Below, one piece after another: positions 1 to 10,313 of a stretch of DNA of 64,000 nt (positions within the stretch are counted from its first letter, which is position 1; every line of letters starts with the position of its first letter). This DNA is from Adineta steineri (Eukaryota; Rotifera; Eurotatoria; Adinetida; Adinetidae). The stretch spans positions 64,253-128,252 of the forward strand of contig CAJNOI010000120.1 in assembly GCA_905250115.1 (NCBI GenBank), read 5' to 3'. The position numbers were made by a program, and so were the translations under genes. The notes below the pieces were generated by a model. The model was not told the DNA's origin and did not search any database. It saw only the letters and a program-made list of their open reading frames with translations.

Positions 1-27
1 TTATTTGATGGCAATTTACTTATTTAG

Positions 28-728
28 TGAGCATGTATCAGCAGCAATCAAACGAGAATTTATTCAAGAAGCTATAAATTCTAATGCCGATGGTGCTAAA
101 CATGTTGATGAACTATTTAAAACAGCTGTTTCCGTAAATATACTTTTATCTCGGATTAAAATCATATTTTGTTGATTTTTAATAGATTTATAAGGGTTAT
201 GTTGATGATCCAAGAAATACGGGTAAACTTGTCCGCTTAAATCTTATTATTATATTTAGCATAAAATGACTATTTTTATCGCTTTAGATAATGCTTGAAT
301 TGAAACTGAAGCTACCAATATGCATGATGAAACGGGTGAATTAACAAAAGATTTGAAATTAGAAGCTGGTAAATATATTTGTTCTAATGATATATGAATT
401 TCTACTACGTGTCAGGTTCGATAATTGTTAGACGAACATTTTTTCATAGAGTACGATGCAACTAGATTCTAATATCATATAATCAAAATAGAATTAATTT
501 ATTTGGGTATTTTCTCTAGGTAATGATGCGTCACACGTAAAATGGTATCGACTTGATCGTGATCATAATTTATATGCATCACACGAGAAAATGATTCAAA
601 TTGTTATTGAAAAACATGGAGCTTATAAATATTGGCATGATCATCCTAATTCGACCAAATCTACCCTGCGATGTGGTGACATTGCCATTGAACTTTTCTT
701 TTCTATGAAATATTTTAATACGTCTTGA
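28..728 (+). pseudogene. NUDT9: 3' part of NUDT9-like ADP-ribose pyrophosphatase with an in-frame TGA
   Basis: Four exons join in frame: 28..133, 186..222, 288..368 and 520..728, all with GT..AG introns. The product matches the C-terminal half of NUDT9, the mitochondrial Nudix hydrolase that splits ADP-ribose to AMP and ribose 5-phosphate. The motifs IYKGYVDDPRNTDNA, HDETGEL, LKLEAG, VKWYRLD and LYASHEKMIQ follow in family order. The first exon begins in the Nudix box (REFIQEA); NUDT9 has REFGEEA, so one of the two adjacent acidic residues is Gln here. Inside the very conserved DNAW the Trp codon is TGA (296-298), one base from TGG. This may be a pseudogene, an allele or an assembly error. 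The 5' half lies outside the window, and positions 1-27 look like the end of an intron (TTTAG at 23-27). The family identity is confident; the pseudogene status is not. Confidence 0.75.
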
Positions 729-848
729 AGGTGTGGGTGTAAGAAAAAAATGAATACATAGAACATAAAAATTGGCTTTATGCATTCATTTTATTTTGGA
801 ATGTAAGAGTGGATATGAACATGGGTGAAGAGAAGACACTCACACTCC
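729..848. repeat. Telomere-like TGTGGG motif with complementary CACACTCC arm
   Basis: GGTGTGGGTGT at 730-740 directly follows the NUDT9-like stop codon, and a CACTCACACTCC arm lies at 837-848. It is one of the dispersed GT-rich inverted motifs seen throughout the window, here between two convergent genes. Confidence 0.4.
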
Positions 849-876
849 ATTATAAAATAAATAATTCGATGAGAAT

Positions 877-2583
877 TCATTGTTTATCTTCAAGTAATTT
901 CTGTGTACTGATAATACGTTTGTGTAGACTTTCAATAAGTGAATCATTACTCATTTGCCGATTATTTTCGAGTAATGTCACTGCACGCTCATAGTTATCC
1001 ACCGCTTGTACGTAGTTACCTAGTTCCCTTTGAACATCACCAATTGAGTCGTATAGAGGTACAAGATCAGAATGTTCAGGTGGTAAATAGCTTAGACTAA
1101 TCTCTAATGATTTTCGAAAGTGCTCAAGCGCTTTAGCATACTCTTTTCTGTATTTATAACTGGCAGCGAGACCAGTATGAACGCGACCAAGACGAGATGG
1201 CTGATTGAGAACAGAAGTATCACTGAGCAAGGCAAGATAGAATTTTTCGATACGTGGATATTCGTCCATAAGTTTAAGTAGCGTACCCATGTATGGCAAG
1301 GGATTGGCAAGTACATCATTGTTTTCTATGAGTTTCATAAGACGCATTAGCTGTTCATCATTGTCACTAACCAATGTCAGTTTTACGGTCCATAATGCCG
1401 AGCAATCCATAGCTTGTGTAATAGATTGGATACGAAATACAGTACTTCTGGAGAAGCAAACTACGCCTTTTTTCGATTCATCATCGAGTAGAGTAAACGG
1501 ACTTTTCGTACTATATACAGTTGGTTCGATGTGTATTTCAAAGATAATCGCTGTAAGTTCATGATGCATTATTCGACGGCGACGAACAAAGTCAAGAGCA
1601 ACATCCTTATCGATGTTGGCCTCGAGAAAATTAGCAAAAGAAAGAAGTCCACCACAGTTACTTTTCAGTAATTTTTCAAATTCATCGTTTGACATCGTCT
1701 TACCACGATATACAATTAAAATATTTTGCATCTGTCCGAGAGTATTGTTATGTCGAATAGTTAATTGAGTCTGTACGTGTTTGAGAAAGAAGGAAATCTT
1801 GTAAATAATGTCAAATTCTTTCGTATATTCAGCTCGATTCAATATTCGCGAGATAAAACGTGACTGTGTTAACCACCAAAGGGCTTTTTGTGGACGATAG
1901 TTTTTTTCGAAATCATCAACGGCTTGCACTTGCTCGTCGTTGTATGCATAATTTGTTCGACAAAAAGCGATAAACTCATTTTTAGCCTCATTTTCGAATT
2001 TATATCGAATCAAATGTTCTTTTCTTAACATGAGAAACATAAATGATGCTTCTTGTTTAGTAGCATTTGAAAACGAGATCGTACGTTCATGGGATAAGGA
2101 AACTGCGTTGATAGCGACACAATCGAGTTCACATAATTCAATGTCATGTTGTAGTTGCTGACAAAGAAGTGTCGAATCTCGAAAGATGTTTGTTTGCTCT
2201 TCCTTTTCAACTATTTTACGAGTAACTAAATCGAAAACGTAGATTTTTTCCAGCTGTGGTAGATGACGAACGTTTTCAACAAATCGATTAGTCGCTTCCG
2301 AAACGATAAGAAACAACTTTTCATCTTCAGTTTTTTTCATGAAAGTATGACACTCCTCGAAATCGGTAAAAATCCTCGTTGTATAAACAGTTTTCCATAA
2401 CTGTGCTCTTACCTGAACGATATCGGTCGAAGATCCATCGTTAACCAAGAGAATAACACAATTTTCCACGAAACGTCTCGGCGGAAGATCAGCTGACTTG
2501 AGTAATAAAACTTTTCTTCCATCGATTTGCTCACTGTTGGGCACGATGACGAGTAATTGACTATTCGATGATGAGCAACCCAT
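877..2583 (-). CDS. ART-like domain plus TPR protein (bdelloid-type), N-myristoylation-like start
   Basis: The gene is a single exon of 568 aa from the Met of MGCSSS (2581-2583). That start is preferred over a Met 11 codons upstream because MGCSSS fits an N-myristoylation site and is the usual start of this rotifer family. The middle looks like a mono-ADP-ribosyltransferase fold: VYRGKTMS near residue 293 (first Arg), GGLLSFANFLEAN near 315 (the Ser-Thr-Ser region) and VVCFSRSTVFRI near 375. The last block normally carries the catalytic Glu (E-x-E before V-L-F), but here it reads KKGVVCF, so the key acidic residues seem lost. Residues about 470-560 hold two or three TPR / kinesin-light-chain repeats (GLAASYKYRKEYAKALEHF, then a second copy). 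It is probably a TPR scaffold with a dead ART fold. Its target is unknown. Confidence 0.8.
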   Translation of the reverse strand: MGCSSSNSQLLVIVPNSEQIDGRKVLLLKSADLPPRRFVENCVILLVNDGSSTDIVQVRAQLWKTVYTTRIFTDFEECHTFMKKTEDEKLFLIVSEATNRFVENVRHLPQLEKIYVFDLVTRKIVEKEEQTNIFRDSTLLCQQLQHDIELCELDCVAINAVSLSHERTISFSNATKQEASFMFLMLRKEHLIRYKFENEAKNEFIAFCRTNYAYNDEQVQAVDDFEKNYRPQKALWWLTQSRFISRILNRAEYTKEFDIIYKISFFLKHVQTQLTIRHNNTLGQMQNILIVYRGKTMSNDEFEKLLKSNCGGLLSFANFLEANIDKDVALDFVRRRRIMHHELTAIIFEIHIEPTVYSTKSPFTLLDDESKKGVVCFSRSTVFRIQSITQAMDCSALWTVKLTLVSDNDEQLMRLMKLIENNDVLANPLPYMGTLLKLMDEYPRIEKFYLALLSDTSVLNQPSRLGRVHTGLAASYKYRKEYAKALEHFRKSLEISLSYLPPEHSDLVPLYDSIGDVQRELGNYVQAVDNYERAVTLLENNRQMSNDSLIESLHKRIISTQKLLEDKQ

Positions 2584-4298
2584 CGCAAGTAGTAATCTAA
2601 AAACTTCATATAACAAAATTTAGGCATTTTTCTCATTAGTTTCTAAAGTTAGCTATGCCGAGAAGTGCCATCGTTTACCTTATAAATCGCAGTTATGAAA
2701 TTTAAATCTATCACGTGATAATGAGAAACCCACTCACTTAGAGGCTTTAAATGAGAACACGTAGTAAGTGTCAAGGAGAAAAATGATCTCCTTTTTCTCA
2801 ATGATGTTCATAAAGGAAGCTTTCACTAGATGCGTAAAAGTAATTAAAAAACATTATTTATTTTCATCCGCTTTATCAACGATGCTGGAAATAAATGAAC
2901 AACATATTTATTTATGCGTTCATGATTTTAAAAAATAATTTCTTCTTTTTTCCGAGTTACGAGAAAAGTGGATTTCAAATTTCTCTAACAGATTCAAGTT
3001 CAAGAAAATATCCTTTTGGCGAATATCTGTAAGGTAAAAACAAGATGAGATTATTAATTAGTCTAATAAAAACTATACTTGTTGACTGAATAGATCTTTT
3101 TTATAACACTAAGAAAACTTCATACACCGTATAATAGGCAAAAGACACTATAACACTTAGGTATATAAGTCCACCGTAACTAACTCTCTCTCGTCTACTT
3201 CTTCTATTATATAATATATCGCCTAAAAAAGAAATAGATAAGATTTCAACTAAAAAAACACGAGAAGGATAACATAACACGTTATGAAAAATGTGCTGTA
3301 CGAATGCACATTACCTATATCATATTTAACGGATGAGAACAACCTATGTCGTCGACTGTTGCATTATCGTGTAATTATAGCCATTATTTTTCATTTTAAT
3401 GCAAAAAAAAACATTAAAATGGAAAATAATAGTAATAATGACACCATAATGTAACAACCGACTACATGAGAGACGGAAGGAAAGAGAAGAAAAGGAAAGG
3501 AAACGGAAGAAGAAAGTAAGAAAGAAAAGAGGACACGTTATTATATGAACAAGAGATTAAAATCACTATCAGCATAATATTTATGTCACATTGATCCAGA
3601 ATAAGTTTAAATGTAGAAATTAATACGTGCGAAAATGCGTCGGTCTGTCTTTGAAGTTTTACAGATACGTTTACTTTTTTAAATATCACGAACAACATAA
3701 TTCATTACGTATTAATAGAAAGATCATAATTAAGTTATAAATTTTCTCTTCTTTATTTTATATTACATGAAATACTATATTTAAAGTCCTTAAGATCTGA
3801 TTTCAATTATTTATGAAGATGACATTAAGTTAAAATTCAAATGAAAAAATATAATGATAAACCTAATATGATATAAAGTGATATTTTGATAGAGTAAAAT
3901 TTCTAAAAATAAATTTAAACAAAATAAAACTTTTAATATTTAAAATATTTTATTTAACGATGTAAAAATTAGTTAAGTTTGTTTCTTTTTGAGTTATATT
4001 ATATGATGGTGAAACAAAAAGACGAAGATACTGATAGAAGAATGGGTTATTAATCTTCTTCTTCCCTTTCAATACAGATGTTATATTTCTTTCTTTTATT
4101 TTTGTCGATGATTTGTGTAGTTGAGAGAGTTACAATATATTGATTCCTTCATCCATCTCTCTTTTTGAACTAATCTTATTGTCAATAATAACTGCTGTTG
4201 TGTCATTTCAGACTTTTTTATTTCTTTATTTAGAATTGTTCTCTCGTGTTATTTTATTCTATTTTTCATTCCATTACAAAAAGATAAAATAGCCTATT
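2584..4298. other. Intergenic, no gene recognised
   Basis: This AT-rich stretch lies between the ART/TPR gene and the first MITE-like element. It holds a purine-rich tract at about 3466-3532. An open frame across that tract is low complexity and is not supported as a gene. Confidence 0.5.
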
Positions 4299-4532
4299 CA
4301 GACAAAATCGGTAAGAAGACGCGTTTTTACGCATTTAAAGGCCCATATTTTCACGCGTTTTCTTGTTGTTCTTATCAAAAAGCGCGTTAATAACTCGTTA
4401 AAATGTGCATTTTTGAACGCATAAAAACGACATTTTTTAAGCTAGTCAGACAACCGTTAAAATACGCTATTTTTATGCGTTAAAATGTGCGCTTTGGAGG
4501 CGTAAAAGCTTGTTCTATATCGATTTTGTCTG
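4299..4532. mobile_element. MITE-like element with CAGACAAAATCG terminal inverted repeats
   Basis: The left end CAGACAAAATCG (4299-4310) is the exact reverse complement of the right end CGATTTTGTCTG (4521-4532). The 234-bp body has no ORF. It holds repeated internal motifs such as CGTTAAAATGTGC (twice, in imperfect copies) and an internal GTCAGACAACCG that echoes the terminus. The structure suggests a non-autonomous DNA transposon; no clear target-site duplication is visible. Confidence 0.6.
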
Positions 4533-4612
4533 ACTGGGTCAGCTTGAGGTAATTCAATAGTCGAATAGGATGTGGGTGTTATTGTGAATAATAATCAAGC
4601 ATTTATAGTTAA

Positions 4613-4772
4613 ACAAGAGAAGAATTGAAACAAGAGGAAGATAAAGAAGCGATTTCTTTATTTATTAATGATTTAATCAATAAATATGATCAATTCAGTG
4701 AAGCTAGAAATCCAATTTCATTTAAAGCTAAGCAACGAATTAAAAAAAAACTCAACAACCACAGATACGACA
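4613..4772 (+). other. Possible exon remnant between two MITE-like elements
   Basis: An open stretch reads TREELKQEEDKEAISLFIND and continues with a lysine-rich end up to the next element. It has normal-looking amino-acid composition but no start codon and no recognised family. It is broken at its 3' end by the element at 4773. It could be a decayed exon or chance. Confidence 0.2.
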
Positions 4773-5048
4773 AGGAGTGTCCCGATGGGGATTGTTGGGT
4801 CCACAACGGTCCCCCAATCTTCGGAAACTTTGTCTTTTTTGCTCGATAATTTATGATTATTTTGGAAAATTTTAGAAATATTTATCGAAGTTTTTAAAGA
4901 GTTTACAAGAATTTTTAAGAATTCTGAAAAATTAATAAAACTTCTAGAAAAAATTTCGAAAATGTTTGAATATTTTTACAAAATTTTCAGAAAATTTTAA
5001 GGAAGTTATCAACAGCCCCGCAATCATTTTGAATCTCGGGACACTCCT
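4773..5048. mobile_element. MITE-like element with AGGAGTGTCCCGA terminal inverted repeats
   Basis: The left end AGGAGTGTCCCGA (4773-4785) and right end TCGGGACACTCCT (5036-5048) are perfect 13-bp inverted repeats. The subterminal sequences (GGGGATTGTTG on the left, CAACAGCCCCGCAATC on the right) are also roughly complementary. The 276-bp interior is dominated by AAATTTT-rich sequence with no ORF. ATAC occurs on both flanks a few bases outside the repeats and might mark a target duplication. Confidence 0.6.
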
Positions 5049-5824
5049 GTGAATACCGCTAAACTCTGAATATGATTGCAATCTATATTTAATAATCACA
5101 TCATCCACACTGATACAATCAAGAAATAAAATCAGTGTTTTCGTTATTAAACTATTTTCAATATATGTCTTATATTGCTTTACATAATACTATAAGGTGT
5201 ATAATATGTTTATAACATACAAACACTACTTAATACGAAAGGAATGAAAAAAAAAGCGAATAAAATATTCAGGTATTAACGAAAAATAAACACTATCGTG
5301 CATATCTTTTGTTTCATTCGTATAATATGAAGTGAAAAGTCACATGGTGGTTAATGATGAAAAAGACAAAGATGCATTTGTTATTATAAGTAGACGGTTT
5401 TTATTTATACTAATTTGATAATATACAAGGTACGAAATAAGCGAGATATATGAATCATAGTAATGCAAAATCGATCGAAGAAACTATTATAATGTATCAG
5501 TCAGTATAACAACATATACAGTGTATGTATATCTTTATCGTAGAATAAGTAATTGTTCGTTAAGAGATTAGTAACCCATGACTTTAAACTGTTGAAAGTT
5601 AATGCATTATCAATGAAAGAACGGATCTACAGAGAAACTTTTTAGTTTAGATATAAAACAAAAGTTCATCGAGTACAATTTTTTCGTCTGAATTGTTCTT
5701 ATTTTATTGTCTTCGAGTGACCAATGACATTAATGAATTTCTGAATGAAATCTTAAGTAGGTAACATTCTCTCTCTTTCTTTTCTATTTAAATAATTTAT
5801 AGATACACTATTGTTTTAAAATCA
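5049..5824. other. Intergenic / 5' region of the LicD-type gene
   Basis: No coding signal is seen. A pyrimidine tract followed by TTATAG at about 5770-5805 could be the end of a 5' UTR intron just before the LicD-type start. Confidence 0.4.
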
Positions 5825-6820
5825 ATGTTACGTCGAAAATTACTGGTTTTTGGCCCAATTATTTTTTTAATTGGTTTCCTCATAAACGTGTTGCTCCATA
5901 TCAAATTATTGCAACCAACAGACCATCAAAAAAAAGAAATAAATGTATCGATAAGACAAGCTTATGAAACATATTTAAAACTTACGTGTTCTCATATGTT
6001 GAATCATTCAGATATATTAAATAATAATAATATACCGATACACATTAAGATACCTAGCACGGTATCTCGACTTAGTGGCCTTTACAAGAACTATTCATAT
6101 ACAAACTGGAAAACGCATGCAGCAGTGAATCGTGTATTAACTCCCTGTCAACATATGATTGGAATGAATGTTGTTCGAGCCTTTTCTGCATTTTGCGAGC
6201 GTTATAACATTACATACTGGATGATTGGTGGGTCTTTGGTTGGGTCGGTGCGTCACTGGGATATCATTCCATGGGATAAAGATTTGGACTTTTTTGTACC
6301 TGAAAGAGACAAAGAACTTCTTGAACGTCAATTTCCGAGAGAGCAACACAAAGTGCCTATGTATATGCGACCGGGTAGTTTAAAACATGGACCAACAAAG
6401 ATTTTTCCTGAATCAGAATCAAAAGTGAGCTGGCCTGATAACTTTTATCCGTTTATTGATATATTTTACTATTACGAGAACGAAACTCATCTTTGGAATC
6501 ATTCGCTTTGTTGTCATCATCATATTAGAAAATCTGTTGTATTTCCATTAAGTATTCGACCACTTGGCTCGCTGTGGCTTCCTGCTCCGCGAAGTCCATT
6601 CGGCTATTTTGAAGAGTTGGATCCACCTTTGTTTCCTCGTGTGGAAAGTGAATGTTATGTTAGAGGTTATGCACCATATACGACGAATATGTTCTTTGAA
6701 CAACCAATGATAGTGAAATGTGAAACTCTTTCTCGAGTATATCCATTTGCAGAGCGAAAAAAGAATAATACAGAAAGTCTTATACTTGGCGAAAAAGTTT
6801 TACAAACGATGTCAGCTTGA
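5825..6820 (+). CDS. LicD / fukutin-family type II membrane protein
   Basis: A single exon of 331 aa. An N-terminal membrane anchor (residues about 7-27, FGPIIFLIGFLINVLLHIKL) points to a Golgi type II protein. The LicD/fukutin nucleotidyltransferase-like core is at residues 136-158: GGSLVGSVRHWDIIPWDKDL, followed by DFF. It has the family pattern Gly-x-Leu-x-Gly-x-x-Arg-His and an acidic D-K-D-L-D metal-binding cluster. Family members (fukutin, FKRP, bacterial LicD) transfer phospho-sugars or phosphocholine onto glycans. There are several N-glycosylation sequons. The substrate cannot be read from sequence. Confidence 0.8.
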   Translation: MLRRKLLVFGPIIFLIGFLINVLLHIKLLQPTDHQKKEINVSIRQAYETYLKLTCSHMLNHSDILNNNNIPIHIKIPSTVSRLSGLYKNYSYTNWKTHAAVNRVLTPCQHMIGMNVVRAFSAFCERYNITYWMIGGSLVGSVRHWDIIPWDKDLDFFVPERDKELLERQFPREQHKVPMYMRPGSLKHGPTKIFPESESKVSWPDNFYPFIDIFYYYENETHLWNHSLCCHHHIRKSVVFPLSIRPLGSLWLPAPRSPFGYFEELDPPLFPRVESECYVRGYAPYTTNMFFEQPMIVKCETLSRVYPFAERKKNNTESLILGEKVLQTMSA

Positions 6821-7800
6821 CAAGTTATTTCAAGTGAAAATGGAAATGTTACGAAATAAGTTTTTGGTACTACAATAGTTTGACTCAAAACTCATTTGAC
6901 TCTTCGTTTGTTTTAATATGCTTATAAGAAATATTTTAAAATAAAAAATATATTTTGTTATTCAAGCGTTTTTTTAATTTATTGTATCGATTGTTAAGGG
7001 TGTGAGTGGGTTTGAATATTCTTTTCATTCCACACCCACACCCTATAATCGATTGACAAAATTGTGATTGTATTACAGACAGAAATGTAAATTTAGCAAA
7101 ACCAACAATGGATCAACTTTACTTTATAGATGAGTTACATTTTGCTACATGTTCTCGTATAACACAAAATGCATTAATAAAAAAAATGATGTGAGTTTTT
7201 GCCAGTAGGCCATTTCTTTGTGTAGCAAACAGTGAGAAGATCTTTTAAAACATTAATAATGACGAACACATGTCTTCAAGTAGAGAAAAGAAGAAAAAAA
7301 AGATCTGTATGAATACATTTGCCGTCGCACGTTTACAGTCTAAACTTATAATCCAAGGTAACATGAAATAAGTGTGTGTTCATTTCAATATGACTCTATA
7401 ATATTATTTACAATCTTACGAACACCACGCAAATTTATCACACATACTCAAGATATTGCAGTAAACTTTGTTCATAATCATATACCTCTATTTATTTTTT
7501 GCATTGTACGAAAATCGTTATCAATTTCTTTATATTTTATTAATAATATAGAGTATATTTCTAACTTTATAACATACACAATTAAGTAATCAAACAAAAG
7601 TTAAATATGATTGATCAAATAAGAGCGATGCAGATAGAAAAATTCATTTAAATATAAAATTTTGTAATAAAAATCCATAGATTGTACGAAATCATTCTAA
7701 AGTTACTATTTGTGAAATTTATGATTCACTTGGATTTTTTTCACAAGATTATACATTTATAGTTGATTCTATTAAAAACTTCTTCATATAAAAATGTGTT
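6821..7800. other. Intergenic between LicD-type gene and small membrane protein
   Basis: Contains the hairpin at 6997-7044 and otherwise AT-rich DNA. An open frame at 7374-7589 has no coding character. Confidence 0.45.
6997..7044. repeat. Telomere-like hairpin (TGTGGG type)
   Basis: AGGGTGTGAGTGGGTTTGAA on the left faces TTCATTCCACACCCACACCC on the right, giving a strong imperfect stem with a short loop. It lies about 180 bp after the LicD-type stop codon. Confidence 0.7.
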
Positions 7801-8169
7801 TCACGAAACTGGCGTCATTTTTGACGATTGTGCTGCATTATTAAGCGCAGAAGTTCGTGGTGGTTGACTATACGGTAGTACTTGATTACTACCTGGTGGC
7901 TTATATCGATTTTCTTCTTGGGCCAAAGCCGCCATTTGCATTGCTGTAGGAACGTTATTTATTCTTCGTCTTTTCGCTTGTTTCTTTTTGCAAAAGACCG
8001 ATAGTATTGTAATAATTACAATGCACACAACACTGCCCACTACAATACCTATAGTCGCAGCAGTCGACAGCGTACTGCCATTACTAGTACTAGTTGAATA
8101 AATTCTTGCTGAACATGTAGTAATAATAACAGTCGCTGTTAGAAATATGAAAATCACTTCCATTCTCAA
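7801..8169 (-). CDS. Small type I membrane protein, unrecognised
   Basis: A single exon of 122 aa. A hydrophobic signal peptide (residues 1-21, ending TTCSA) is followed by a short Ser/Thr-rich outer segment. A membrane helix lies at about residues 36-60 (AATIGIVVGSVVCIVIITIL), then a stop-transfer cluster CKKKQAKRRR and a cytoplasmic tail rich in Pro, Gln and Asn. The topology resembles many small single-pass proteins. No catalytic or binding motif is visible and no function is proposed. Confidence 0.65.
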   Translation of the reverse strand: MRMEVIFIFLTATVIITTCSARIYSTSTSNGSTLSTAATIGIVVGSVVCIVIITILSVFCKKKQAKRRRINNVPTAMQMAALAQEENRYKPPGSNQVLPYSQPPRTSALNNAAQSSKMTPVS

Positions 8170-8638
8170 GAAATATTTTTTATTTAAATAAAGTATGGTA
8201 TAGAAAAAAAATCAGGTATTTATTATTGAGTGATGACGTCAATAGCGATGCACTCCTTCTCATATTTATTTAAACGAATTTGTATTTTTCTTCATTTTTT
8301 TTATGTACGTCATCATTTTATAATTCACATGGCAGTATAGAAATGAAATCTCCTTGCTTTCTACTTACGAAAAAAATCTCATTTGTCGTAGTTTTCAATA
8401 AAGTTAATCAAATCGACGTCATTTAGATTGTTCTGAATTTAATAATAAAAATTTGTGACATGATAAGAAATAATGAAATTAAGTTATTAATGATAATATT
8501 ACTGAAGATAGAAAAGTCAGTATAATGCAGAACATAAGATAGACTAGACTTTGTATCATGATCATGAAAATGCTAACGTGATGTGCAACGAAATAAACAG
8601 AGTCGATATTTTATCGCATTGTTTCGTGACTTTATACA

Positions 8639-8797
8639 ATGCAACTTCAAATAGGACTTGTACTACCGATAATCATTATAATTGGGCTAACCGTTGAATG
8701 CCAATTTTGTTTAATAAGCATTAATATCAGCATTGATGATTGTCATTTTTACAACCTCACTTATTTTATGTTTATTAGATGTGAATGTAAATTTTAA
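8639..8797 (+). CDS. Candidate small secreted Cys-containing peptide (52 aa)
   Basis: ATG at 8639 opens a 52-codon frame. Its N-terminus is a typical signal peptide (MQLQIGLVLPIIIIIGLTVE), followed by a short region with five Cys (ECQFC, DDC, RCEC). Because it is so short, an unspliced intron or chance are real alternatives. Confidence 0.3.
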   Translation: MQLQIGLVLPIIIIIGLTVECQFCLISINISIDDCHFYNLTYFMFIRCECKF

Positions 8798-10313
8798 TGT
8801 GGTAATATCTCAATCAGTTGTATTTGTTATTTTATATCATTCAATCAACAAAAATAAATACATAAATATAGCGAGTGTGATAGTAACATAATTATGACCA
8901 GAATATTTAAAAATGTATTTTCGTTTAGATGATTCTTTTCACAGATATGAATAACGTCCATTTTGTTTTGAACTATTCTTTGTTTAAAATATCATTAATA
9001 ATCAAAGCAGAAGTGTTGGAAGAAAAATTTCTCTTCACTTTACTAATTTTATATACTTAATGGACAAGTAGTGCTTTTTTGTATCCTTTGAAAATTAAGA
9101 AGCGTACGATATAATCTTCCATTAAATAGTTATTCAATACTATTTCAACGCTTTGTCACGCAACTAGTATTATACAAACAATGGAAAGTTGTGTACTATA
9201 GCTTATGAGCATAGGACATATTCTACTGAAATTAGACTGCGATTGTAAATGTGCAAGTAAAGAAAAGATTCGCACCAATAATAATATGTTTATATTAAAT
9301 AATATTATAATTAAAATACGCGACTACATCAAAATAATATAGAAAAATTAATTAACACATTATAAATGAGTAAAATATTAGCTGAATTTTATTCAGTTTA
9401 CGGAAAGTGCTCATCTAATTCTCACACAAAAATGTTCTGATATTGATTACGTTTAATATTTTCATATCAAAATGAGTCTGAATTTGAATCTCCTTCTTAT
9501 TTTTACAACACATCCTTCATCAATCATTATTAGTTTTACAATAACCACGAGTGGATGTGTACTTAGAGGAATAATAAAGCCCCAAGCCTTCATATCCAGG
9601 TATCCTGCTGAATTCTGTAATTTAATAATTGTGTCTCCTACTTTTACTGTTACTAAATTTTTGTCGTCCTTTCGTGCGTGAATGCATACTAAAGTGAATC
9701 AATTCTATTTCTGGACATTGTAATTTTAGCTTTCATGCTTTATACTAACTTTGTAATGCATCTATAGATTAATCAAAAACGAAAGAATGACTATTACTAA
9801 TTGTCATGTTTTTATACAAATTGGAGTAGATCTATTCTAAAGAAAAACACATTCTTATCGAACACGCTAAGCTCGAGTTCCAAGTAGCAATTAAATCTGC
9901 ATTCTGTGGCAATTTCTGATAGAAGTGTTAGTGCTAATGATATTATACTTTATTATATTTCTTCTTATCTTGAATTGTATCATTTTCATATAAAGCATGT
10001 ATTTATAAGCTCGCCCATCAGAAAGAATGAAAAAACAAGATAAAAACGGATAATAAGAAAAAAGACAGAGAGCAATACATCAAATGAAAATAAGTAATCA
10101 GAAAGGGACAAACATAGCTACACTCATTCAAGTATTCTAAAATATCTATGCTTTGTTCGTAAAAATTGTGGTTATTTATGTTTTAAATTATTACGATGTG
10201 ACTAAATCAAACAATTATATCCGACTCATTATTATAATTCTTTCATTTGAACGTTTTGCATTCAATAAAAAAGAAGCGTTTTTCAGATATATCAAAGTTA
10301 TTCCCAAAGTAAA
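8798..10313. other. Intergenic upstream of the first 7TM receptor
   Basis: AT-rich, with no supported gene. Frames at 9472-9681 (both strands) are short and match nothing I recognise. Confidence 0.4.

Noticed and set aside
3462-3698. Minus-strand open frame of 78 codons
   Set aside because: Its end is a Phe/Leu run from a purine-rich tract, with no domain or splice support.
9472-9681. Opposing open frames, the minus one reading VTVKVGDTIIKLQNSAGYLD
   Set aside because: Plausible composition, but no start, no splice partners and no recognised family. Left as unexplained.
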